Source: Hyphomicrobiales bacterium
GTDB taxonomy: Bacteria; Pseudomonadota; Alphaproteobacteria; Rhizobiales; Beijerinckiaceae
Reading direction: 5' to 3'
NCBI GenBank assembly: GCA_003164825.1
Contig: PLUH01000025.1
Location: 1 to 10,347, forward strand
Length of the DNA stretch: 10,347 bases
The position numbers were made by a program, and so were the translations under genes. Positions 1-6,056 of the stretch are shown in pieces (position 1 is the first letter of the stretch; the number at the start of each line of letters is the position of its first letter). Below the pieces are notes generated by a model. That model was not told where the DNA came from and searched no databases. It saw only the letters and a program-made list of their open reading frames with translations.

Positions 1-442
1 GACGGTCCCGAGAGCGTCGAAGGCCCTTTTCTTGGGCCACGTGCGCCGTCCAGAACTTCGGGAGGCAGGTCTCCGGTTTCTGCGGCCGGCGCTGGCTCCC
101 CCGTCGGGACCATCTCCGCACATGGTCCCGACACAGGCTTCGGGGCACTCCCGACCATGAGAGGCGCGCCTTTGGGGGTGACCCAAGGCTCCCCCAGCTG
201 TGGTTCGCCCGCGCCTTCGGCTCAACCGGCTGTGGTCTCGCGGCCCCGACATTCCGACCGGTCGCGTGTCGCGCCCGTCGCCGGGGCGGTCGCCGCGCCG
301 TGGTTCCAGGTCGGCCCTCGAAGCCAGTCTTCGAAGCGGTTCTGCCGCACGCCGCGGGAGGGAATGCGACCACGGGAATAATTGTTGGCGTTGTCTCCTT
401 GTGTTTTTCGTTTTCGTTTCCCTTTGATCAACAGGGTCTTCC
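1..442. other. Gene-poor left edge upstream of the integrase
   Basis: No gene can be called with confidence here. Because the DNA is very GC-rich, several frames are open by chance. On the minus strand two overlapping frames run off the left edge; one, near 1-75, reads ETCLPKFWTAHVAQEKGLR and is protein-like, but it has no clear start and cannot be told from a shadow. The strongest structure is the inverted repeat at 103-132; a smaller one (TCGAAG, 5-base loop, CTTCGA) lies at 318-334. The last 60 bases turn T-rich (about 385-425) just before the integrase start, as expected for a promoter or leader, but no good -35/-10 pair is visible. No tRNA was recognised. Confidence 0.4.
103..132. repeat. 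11-base perfect inverted repeat
   Basis: GTCGGGACCAT at 103-113 is the exact reverse complement of ATGGTCCCGAC at 122-132, separated by an 8-base loop. There is no T-tract on either side, so it is not an ordinary intrinsic terminator. The motif GGTCCCGA of the right arm also occurs at 4-11, and a related CCCGACCAT lies at about 148-156, so the motif is locally repeated. Lying 310 bases upstream of a recombinase gene, it could be an arm-type or regulatory site, but this is inference. Confidence 0.6.
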
Positions 443-1791
443 ATGTCGTTCAACATCGCGCTCACCCGTCGACTCCGCCGCCGGACGCTGAAGTCCGGCA
501 CCCCCGTCGAACAGGTCCGCTACGTCCTCTCCTGGCGCGACCCCCGCACCGGCGCGAGGGAGCAGCGCTTTTTCGAACGGCAGCGGGAAGCCCAGGAGCG
601 GCGCGCCGAGCTTGTCGCGGCCTACGACCGGGGCGCCTATAGCTCCTCAAACCGATCGGTGACCGTCGCCGCCGCCGCCGCCGCGTGGCTTGAGAGCAAG
701 CACAGCACGGTCCGCGCGATCACCTTCAACACCTACGCGTTCCAGTCGCGCTACGTCGTCGGGCCCCTGCTTCCGAGCGAGGGGCGCCGCGCGATCATTC
801 GCTCGGGAACGGGTACCGCGCCAAAGATGAGAAGTCCATCCCGCTGCTCGGCCCCGAGAAGGTTCACGAGTTGACGACGCGCAAGATTCGCGAATGGCAT
901 AGGACGATTTCGGACGAAGTGTCGATTTTTAGCGCGAACAGGGCGATGCGGATCCTCAAGGCCGCGCTCGCGCTCGCCGCCGAGGATCATGAGTTCCGGC
1001 CACCCGCCATGCCCGGAGGCCTTCAGCGCCAGCGCGATAAGGCGCGCAAGGCCGTGCTGACGCCCGACGAGGTGGCGCGGCTTCTCGCCGCCGCGCGCGA
1101 CGACCTCGACAAGGGCATCTACTACGCAGCGCCATTCCTGATGGGCACCCGGCCGTCGGAACAGCTCGGGCTCATGTGGGACGACGTCGACTTCGAGGCG
1201 AACCTCATTCGCATCCGGCGCATCCAATTGCGCTACGGCTCGATCTCTGAGTTTACTAAGACCGAAGCCGGCCGGCGCGACATTCCGATGTCGCCGATGC
1301 TGCGCGAGATGCTGCTCGCCTGGCGCGTTCTTTGCCCGCGGAAGGACGGCGAGCTGCACCGCGTGTTCCCCGCCCCCGGCGTCCCCCGAGCTTGGCCACT
1401 CCCGCGCGAGGGCGGCGGCGGGCCGTTGATCTACGGAAGCTTTCGGGCGCGCTATTGGGCCCCGATGCTGAAGCGGCTCGGCCTGCCAGCAGTCACGCCG
1501 CATAGCGCGCGGCATTCATTCATCTCGGTCCTCCAGGCGCAGGGGGTCGAGGTGGGGCTCGCGGCGAAGCTCGCTGGGCACAAGAGCGCGGTGGTGACGC
1601 TGAGCCATTACACGCACGCGATGCGCGGCGGCGAAGACACGGTGAAGGCGCTCGACAAGGCGTTGCGGGAGGCGGATCATGAAAGGGAGAGCGACCGAGA
1701 GCGGCGGCGCGAGGCCGGGGGAGTTGCGCGCCGTGTCGCATTTCATGAAAGCGCCGGCCGCAGTCGCTCTGCTGCGCGATCAATACGGTGA
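443..1791 (+). pseudogene. Tyrosine recombinase (phage/island integrase), frameshifted
   Basis: This is a site-specific recombinase that would integrate or excise a genomic island or prophage. The frame opening at ATG 443 encodes an N-terminal arm and SAM-like core-binding region, ending at TGA 872-874. The rest, in another frame, holds the full catalytic domain. Counting residues from a TTG at 871: Arg94 in GTRPSEQLGL, Lys130 in TKTEAGRRDIPM, His211-Ser-Ala-Arg214, His237 in LAGHKS, and nucleophile Tyr247 in SHYTH. Upstream of 871 this second frame remains protein-like back to about 805 (NGYRAKDEKSIPLLGPEKVHEL), while the first frame stays sensible only to about 770 (SRYVVGPLL). A one-base loss, or two-base gain, between about 770 and 805 explains this. 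No slippery heptamer in the right phase was seen, so programmed frameshifting is unlikely. Two separate proteins coupled by the TTGA overlap is possible but less likely. The C-terminus runs 113 bases into the next ORF. Confidence 0.85.
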
Positions 1792-1912
1792 CGCGAACGC
1801 TTGGAAAGTCGCGCTGACAGAGCAGCGAAGGGCGAAGCGTGCTCGATCGAAGAAGCGCTTCGCATTTTTGGGGCGAGGTGGCGGCGCGGATCGAGAACGT
1901 GAACTGCAATAA
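1679..1912 (+). pseudogene. Small hypothetical protein behind the integrase, probably frameshifted
   Basis: The ORF starts with ATG at 1679, preceded by a good ribosome-binding site (GGGAGG at about 1668-1673). It overlaps the 3' end of the integrase frame, as small accessory ORFs behind integrases often do. The 77-residue product is basic, with DQYGDANAWKVALTEQRR followed by RAKRARSKKRF. Near 1862-1872 the sequence has five T then four G. If one T is removed, the frame continues as FAFWGEVAARIENVNC, a natural amphipathic end with Trp, whereas the frame as given reads GRGGGADRERELQ. I infer a one-base insertion in the T run (or a sequencing error); the corrected frame would stay open to TAG 2112-2114, though its real end is probably near 1905. 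I do not recognise the family, and no function is proposed. Confidence 0.5.
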
Positions 1913-2170
1913 CGCGGCGGACACTCGGCCTGCTGTCCGGGAAGGCCCAGCATCCAAAACGGAGCCTGTTCGGCGTGGTTGGGGGAACGTCTCTTCAGGG
2001 CGGAGAGCGCGCCGACAGGGGTCGCCTGGGGAAGGCCGGAGCCCGCCGGAAAGCGGACATAGCGCTGGTGCGGCATGCAGGCCAGACACAGCGACAGCGC
2101 CGCGGCTAAAGTAGCCGACGTTAAGCAACAAGAGCGCTGGTTCCCCTCGTCGCATCGCGTGCGGCCTCGG
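1913..2170. other. Gene-poor stretch between integrase remnants and PEP-CTERM tail
   Basis: Several frames are open in this GC-rich stretch on both strands, but none has a ribosome-binding site, a recognisable motif or a plausible length. A minus-strand frame covering about 1780-2076 reads TPVGALSALKRRSPNHAEQ and is the least random-looking; it could be a remnant or a dispersed repeat, but I cannot support a gene. The island's right boundary may lie in this segment; I saw no direct repeat marking it. Confidence 0.35.
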
Positions 2171-2266
2171 TCAGGCGGCGCGCGCCCGCGCGCGCCTTCT
2201 CAGGCCGAGTCCGGCGAGGCCGAGGAAGCCGGTCGCCATCATCACCCAGGTCGAGGGCTCAGGCAT
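2171..2266 (-). pseudogene. Orphan PEP-CTERM sorting signal (3' end of an exported protein gene)
   Basis: Read on the minus strand from 2266, the codons give MPEPSTWVMMATGFLGLAGL, then GLRRRARARAA and a TGA stop at 2171-2173. This is a textbook PEP-CTERM signal: the Pro-Glu-Pro-Ser-Thr-Trp box, a Gly/Leu-rich membrane span (about residues 8-22) and a terminal Arg cluster. In known systems this tail directs exported proteins to an exosortase-type transpeptidase and is normally found on proteins of 150 residues or more. Here nothing recognisable precedes it: upstream the frame only mirrors the sulfotransferase gene. So the body of the protein has been lost, with the breakpoint just right of 2266. 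The Arg codons form a GC hairpin (8-base arms, 2177-2196). Confidence 0.75.
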
Positions 2267-2279
2267 CCCTTTACAAGCG

Positions 2280-3335
2280 ATGGAGGAGGCGGCCAGGGCC
2301 TTCCCCAACGCACCGGGAATCCTGTTCGCTCAGACAGACCTCCGCCGATTCGAGCCAAACGATCCGTTGATCGCCCGGATGCAGGCTCTGCTCGCACGAG
2401 AGGGGATCTCGCTTGCCGACCGCGCGACGCTGCATTTCGGGCTAGGCAAGGCCTTCCTCGACATCGGCGATTCCGTGCAGGCGTTCCGCCACTACGATGC
2501 GGGCAACCGCCTCAAGCGCTCGACTTTCGCCTACGATGCAGACGCGAACGACCGTTGGATGGCGAGCATTGCGGAAGTCTTTTCACCGGCGCTGCTCACT
2601 GCGCAGGCGGGACGGGGCGCGCGCTCCGATCTGCCGGCGTTCGTCGTCGGCATGCCACGCTCCGGCACGACGCTCGTTGAGCAGATCCTCGCTTCACATC
2701 CGATGGTCCACGGGGCGGGGGAGCTCAAGCGTCTGCAGACGCTCATCGATGGAATCAAAGACTTCCCGGCCGCAGTCCCAAACTTGACCGCTGCGCAACG
2801 CAAGGCGCTGGGCGAGGCCTATCTCGCCTACGTCAAGTCGATGGCGGCCGGAGCGCGGCGCGTCGTCGACAAGATGCCGTCCAACTTTCTGCATGTGGGT
2901 CTAATCCGGCTCATCTTGCCGGACGCTCGAATCATCCATTGCCGGCGCGATCCGGCCGACACGTGTCTCTCTTGCTACACGAAACTGTTCGCTGGCGAAC
3001 AAGCTTTCGCCTACAATCAGACTGAGCTAGCGCGCTTCCATCGTGCCTATCAGGCGCTGATGGCGCACTGGCGCGCGATCCTGCCGGCGTCGCATTTTCT
3101 CGAGGTGGACTACGAGGCATTGGTGGAGGACGTTGAACGCGAAGCGCGGCGAATGCTCGACTTCCTCGGCCTGCCCTGGAACGAAACGGTCCTGCGCTTT
3201 CACGAAACCGAACGGCCCGTGCGCACCGCGAGCGTCAATCAGGTCCGCCAACCAATCTATCGCACTTCGGCAGGGCGATGGCGCAAGCACGCGTCGCATT
3301 TGCAGCAGCTGCTGACAGCGCTGAATTTTCCGTGA
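2280..3335 (+). CDS. Sulfotransferase of the TPR-linked family, N-terminally truncated
   Basis: The predicted cytoplasmic enzyme moves sulfate from PAPS to an unknown acceptor. The PAPS-binding 5' loop is GMPRSGTTLVEQIL (residues 124-137), VVDKMPSNF lies at 195-203, and the 3'-phosphate motif RIIHCRRDPADTCLSCY at 217-233. The C-terminal VNQVRQPIYRTSAGRWR (319-335) is typical of the Sulfotransfer_3 group. Residues 24-80 (DPLIARMQALLAR, LHFGLGKAFLDIGD, AGNRLKR) match the linker that follows TPR arrays in this family, whose members usually have several TPRs and 500 or more residues. Here the array is missing: the frame is open upstream of ATG 2280 but within about 15 bases it runs into the antisense of the PEP-CTERM tail. 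No ribosome-binding site precedes 2280. I infer a 5' deletion or rearrangement that left the catalytic domain intact; whether it is expressed is doubtful. Confidence 0.85.
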   Translation: MEEAARAFPNAPGILFAQTDLRRFEPNDPLIARMQALLAREGISLADRATLHFGLGKAFLDIGDSVQAFRHYDAGNRLKRSTFAYDADANDRWMASIAEVFSPALLTAQAGRGARSDLPAFVVGMPRSGTTLVEQILASHPMVHGAGELKRLQTLIDGIKDFPAAVPNLTAAQRKALGEAYLAYVKSMAAGARRVVDKMPSNFLHVGLIRLILPDARIIHCRRDPADTCLSCYTKLFAGEQAFAYNQTELARFHRAYQALMAHWRAILPASHFLEVDYEALVEDVEREARRMLDFLGLPWNETVLRFHETERPVRTASVNQVRQPIYRTSAGRWRKHASHLQQLLTALNFP

Positions 3336-3439
3336 GAGTGAGGTTGGAAGAGCAGCTCCAATCGGCTGTTCACCGATATGTGAGGAAACTTCGTAGTCCG
3401 AGAACGACCGCTTCTCGCAACCTTCGCCTTCTGCCGAAG

Positions 3440-3510
3440 ACCGCTTTCACGCGCTTCTCGCCCCTTCAGGTGGTGGAACCTGAAGGTCGCCTTCGGATCG
3501 AAAGCGCGGT
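3440..3510. repeat. Nested inverted repeat (two-stem hairpin)
   Basis: The inner stem is perfect: CCTTCAGGT at 3463-3471 and ACCTGAAGG at 3478-3486, with the 6-base loop GGTGGA. An outer pair flanks it: ACCGCTTTC at 3440-3448 against GAAAGCGCGGT at 3500-3510, complementary apart from two extra bases. The nested form and lack of a T-tract suggest a dispersed palindromic (REP- or MITE-like) unit rather than a terminator; this is inference from one copy. Confidence 0.5.
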
Positions 3511-3593
3511 TCGGGCTATTGCTAGCGCGGTACCTAAAGCGTTCTCAAATCGTCTCGTTGTAAGGACTGGGGGCAAGGAGCCGGTGCTCGACG

Positions 3594-3616
3594 CCAGTGA
3601 GTGCGCACCTCACTGG
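3594..3616. repeat. 8-base perfect inverted repeat
   Basis: CCAGTGAG at 3594-3601 pairs exactly with CTCACTGG at 3609-3616 across a 7-base loop. It lies 20 bases beyond the stop codon (3636-3638) of the decayed minus-strand gene and about 260 bases past the sulfotransferase stop. It could be a weak bidirectional terminator, but no T-run follows on either strand. Confidence 0.45.
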
Positions 3617-3635
3617 ATGCGACCGCGGCCGCGCC

Positions 3636-3962
3636 TCAGAATTCCTTGAGCTTGTCCTCCAGCTCTTCGTTGGTCATCTGGAACGGATCTTCTTCAATTT
3701 GTCGGGTGTGAATTTATTGAAGAAGGTGCGCCGGGACGACACTATCGGCCTCGATTCGCTGCAGGTGGGACCACTGAGGCGGCGCCTGCACCTTCGCCAG
3801 CGCGTTCCTCAGCGCGTCGAACAGTGGGTGGTCGTACCCGCGCCAGATTTCCGGTTGCTCGAGGTAGCCGCGCTTCGCTCACTGGCCTCGCCCGTCACTC
3901 TCTGTCAGCATCCAGCAGACGCCGATCTTGAATTTGCCGATGTCGGCTATGCCTGCCGGCAT
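3636..3962 (-). pseudogene. Decayed gene of unknown family with two in-frame stops
   Basis: A single minus-strand frame from ATG 3962 to TGA 3636-3638 (109 codons) reads as convincing protein throughout, interrupted by TGA at 3879-3881 and TAA at 3714-3716. Segments: MPAGIADIGKFKIGVCWMLT, then GYLEQPEIWRGYDHPLFDAL and RNALAKVQAPPQWSHLQRIE, then the acidic/basic end FQMTNEELEDKLKEF. Near the second stop another frame gives FFNKFTPDKLKKI, so a small indel there is also possible. I do not recognise the family. The sizes and tight packing with the two segments upstream (3895-4335) resemble a small-gene phage-type array, but no phage motif was identified. Confidence 0.5.
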
Positions 3963-4189
3963 CCAAAATCCATGTTCGGTCGGCGAACGCGACATAGTGC
4001 CCAAGCGCCGCACCCAGCTCGGTCGCAAGCTCGTTCAAACTGGCCTCGATGGCCGCATCGGAGAGATGACCGAGGTAGGCGTGGACCGCTTCGCCCGTGA
4101 ATAGGGCTACCGGTTCGCGGTCAGAACCGACTGTGCCGTCACCGCGTGGCCAAGCATAGGTGACTTCCGCGCGCGGGCGTCATGCGCAT
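3895..4189 (-). pseudogene. Decayed small gene of unknown family, frameshifted near its start
   Basis: A start ATG at 4189 overlaps the stop of the preceding segment as TGATG, and the first codons read MRMTPAR. That frame stops soon, but the neighbouring frame continues as EVTYAWPRGDGTVGSDREPV, then ALFTGEAVHAYLGHLSD, AAIEASLNELATELGAALGH and YVAFADRTWILDAG, stopping at TGA 3895-3897. The switch falls in the alternating CG run at about 4168-4178, a likely slippage spot; one extra base there explains it. The sequence is protein-like (amphipathic helix with Leu/Ala repeats), but I do not recognise it. It overlaps the ATG of the next segment (3962). Confidence 0.45.
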
Positions 4190-4335
4190 CAGACTTCCCT
4201 CGCTTGAGGTAGGGCTTCGCGTAGTTCGGCGAAATCAGGCGATCCGATGGCCCAGGCGATGTGCCCAAACAAGCCTTCGGGCTCAAACGGGAAGCGGGCG
4301 CGTTCAGTCAAGCTGCTCGCGAGATTACCCGTTTC
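4189..4335 (-). pseudogene. 3' fragment of an unknown gene, cut off at the mutase end
   Basis: The frame reads ETGNLASSLTERARFPFEPE, then GLFGHIAWAIGSPDFAELRE and ALPQAREV, with TGA at 4189-4191. There is no start codon or ribosome-binding site; the frame is closed upstream by TAG (4336-4338), only a few bases from the mutase stop at 4344. It looks like the C-terminal part of a gene whose 5' end was replaced when the catabolic operon arrived. The TGATG overlap with the following segment suggests both once belonged to one operon. Family unknown. Confidence 0.4.
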
Positions 4336-4343
4336 CTAGGGCT

Positions 4344-6050
4344 TCAGAAGACCGGGGTTTCCCTATAGCAGCCCCAGATGCCCTTCAGCGTCTCAACAAT
4401 TTCGCCCATCGTGCCGCCAGATCTCACGAGCTCAATCGTGATTGGTAGGATATTTTGTGCGGGATCCTTGGCGACGATCACAAGCTGCTGCAACAGCTTC
4501 TCAAATTTCGCGCCATCCCTTTCCCTACGCACCCGCCGAGTTCTAGCTATCTGACGCTCCGCGGTGGACTGGTCGTATGGATGGGTATGGATCTCCGGAT
4601 CTTTAGTTCCGTCGACAAAGCAGTTGACGCCGATCACGGGTTTCTCGCCCGACTGCTTGCGCAGAGCAGTTTCGTATGCAAAATCAGCGATATGGCGCTG
4701 GAACCACCCTTCCTGGATAAGCTTGATCGTTCCACCGCGAGCATTGACCTCCTCAAGGATCTCGAGAATGCGCTTCTCATATTCGGTGGTGAGACTCTCG
4801 ACGAAATAAGACCCGCCCAGCGGATCGGTGACCTGGGTTACATTGGTTTCTTCAGCGATGATCTGCTGAGTGCGTAGAGCCATTCGCATGGCGTCTTCTG
4901 TCGGAATAGCAAACGCTTCGTCGTATCCGTTAGTATGCAGCGACTGGCAGCCTCCCAATACGGCGGCCAGAGCCTGCATCGACGTCCGGACAACGTTCAC
5001 CATGTATTGCGGCTTTGTGAGAGACGCTGCGGCTGTTTGGCAATGAAAGCGCAGCCGCATCGATTCCGGGTTCTTGGCTCCGAAGCGCTCCTTCATGATT
5101 TTCGCATAGCACCGGCGCAAGGCGCGAAACTTCGCCACTTCTTCGAAGAAGTCGGCTTGGCAAACAAAGAAGAACGCGAGGCGGGGTGCGAATTCATCGA
5201 CTTGCATGCCTGTTTTCAGCGCCTCTTCAACATAAACAATTAGGTTTGCCAAGGTGAACGCAGCCTCGTGAAGAGGCGAGGAACCTGCTTCGGAAATGTG
5301 ATAGCCGGATATATTGATTGGGTTGTAGCGCTTCATGTTCTTGGCGCAATACGTTATGCAGTCTCGAACAATCCGAACCGAGGGCTCGATGGGAAATATG
5401 TATTCCTTCTGAGCCATGTACTCTTTCAGAATATCCGCCTGAATGGTACCCGATAACTTATTGAGATCATGGCCGCGCTTTTCCGCCAAGACGATATACA
5501 TTGCCAGAAGAATCCACGCTGACGGATTAATCGTCATTGAGACGGAGATCTTTTCGAGATCGATACCTTCGAGCAGCGCTTCCATGTCAGCCAAAGTGTC
5601 GATTGCAACACCCTCGCGGCCCACTTCACCCTCGCTCATGGGATGATCTGAATCGTAGCCCATGAGGGTCGGCATATCGAAGTCGGTGGATATGCCGGTC
5701 TGTCCTTGTGCGATCAGATATTTGAAGCGCTTGTTAGTGTCTTCGCCAGTGCCGAAGCCGGCGATCTGCCGCATCGTCCACATGCGGGAGCGGTACATCG
5801 TCGGGTAAGGCCCGCGAGTGAACGGGTACCGGCCCGGCAGTCCGATGTCCTCAAGTGGCGTCTCGGCTAAATCAGCGGCAGTATAGGTCCTCTTGACCGG
5901 GACGTCGCCCAACGTGAAGAATGCAGGTTTGCGCTCCGCCTGCTTGCTGAGGAACGATGCGACCTCGTTGGACTCCCAGTCGGCGACTTCCGCACGCAGA
6001 TTTTCGATTGCTGTTTGGAAAAGGGGCTGACGCTCAACAATCTCAGTCAT
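4344..6050 (-). CDS. hcmA: 2-Hydroxyisobutyryl-CoA mutase, large subunit (B12-dependent acyl-CoA mutase)
   Basis: The 568-residue protein is the substrate-binding TIM-barrel subunit of a coenzyme B12-dependent carbon-skeleton mutase; it lacks the B12 domain, which is supplied by the gene at 8455-8865. Diagnostic segments are FTRGPYPTMYRSRMWTMRQI (77-96), GQTGISTDFDMPTLMGYDSD (116-135), GYHISEAGSSP (249-259, His251 matching the active-site His244 of methylmalonyl-CoA mutase) and LHTNGYDEAF (371-380). Ile96 stands where methylmalonyl-CoA mutase has Tyr89, and Asp123 matches Asp117 of Aquincola HcmA; this Ile/Asp pair is the reported signature for 2-hydroxyisobutyryl-CoA/3-hydroxybutyryl-CoA isomerisation. 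Length agrees with HcmA (about 562). ATG 6050 follows the GTPase stop by 6 bases, so it is the last gene of the operon. A pivalyl- or isobutyryl-CoA mutase is the main alternative, disfavoured by Asp123. Confidence 0.9.
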   Translation of the reverse strand: MTEIVERQPLFQTAIENLRAEVADWESNEVASFLSKQAERKPAFFTLGDVPVKRTYTAADLAETPLEDIGLPGRYPFTRGPYPTMYRSRMWTMRQIAGFGTGEDTNKRFKYLIAQGQTGISTDFDMPTLMGYDSDHPMSEGEVGREGVAIDTLADMEALLEGIDLEKISVSMTINPSAWILLAMYIVLAEKRGHDLNKLSGTIQADILKEYMAQKEYIFPIEPSVRIVRDCITYCAKNMKRYNPINISGYHISEAGSSPLHEAAFTLANLIVYVEEALKTGMQVDEFAPRLAFFFVCQADFFEEVAKFRALRRCYAKIMKERFGAKNPESMRLRFHCQTAAASLTKPQYMVNVVRTSMQALAAVLGGCQSLHTNGYDEAFAIPTEDAMRMALRTQQIIAEETNVTQVTDPLGGSYFVESLTTEYEKRILEILEEVNARGGTIKLIQEGWFQRHIADFAYETALRKQSGEKPVIGVNCFVDGTKDPEIHTHPYDQSTAERQIARTRRVRRERDGAKFEKLLQQLVIVAKDPAQNILPITIELVRSGGTMGEIVETLKGIWGCYRETPVF

Positions 6051-6056
6051 GGTCGC

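Larger units (their letters stand above)
3336..3635. other. Gene-poor stretch with hairpins
   Basis: No supported gene. The stretch separates the end of the sulfotransferase from convergent decayed minus-strand coding segments, so transcription ends might be expected here, but the hairpins lack T-tracts. A minus-strand frame reads ATFRFHHLKGREARESGLRQ over part of 3416-3489; it overlaps the hairpin exactly and looks more like a dispersed repeat than a protein. Confidence 0.4.

Noticed and set aside
1..160. Minus-strand partial gene running off the left edge
   Set aside because: Two frames are open and both look plausible in parts; without sequence to the left neither can be supported.
1..442. 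tRNA gene or attachment site next to the integrase
   Set aside because: No cloverleaf or T-arm motif was recognised, and no matching direct repeat was found on the other side.
722..874. Programmed -1 ribosomal frameshift joining the two integrase parts
   Set aside because: The direction would fit, but no slippery X XXY YYZ heptamer in the correct phase was found; an indel mutation is simpler.
751..1515. Long minus-strand open frame of 254 codons
   Set aside because: It lies exactly antisense to the integrase catalytic domain, whose motifs are clear; typical shadow frame in GC-rich DNA.
2177..2196. GC-rich perfect hairpin taken as a terminator
   Set aside because: It is explained by the Arg/Ala codons of the PEP-CTERM tail and has no T-tract.
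3597..4100. Plus-strand open frame of 167 codons
   Set aside because: Antisense to the decayed minus-strand segments; its product is low-complexity Arg/Leu-rich with no motif and no ribosome-binding site.
4344..6050. Housekeeping methylmalonyl-CoA mutase
   Set aside because: The B12 domain is on a separate 136-residue subunit and the active site has Ile/Asp instead of Tyr/Ala; context includes an acyl-CoA ligase.
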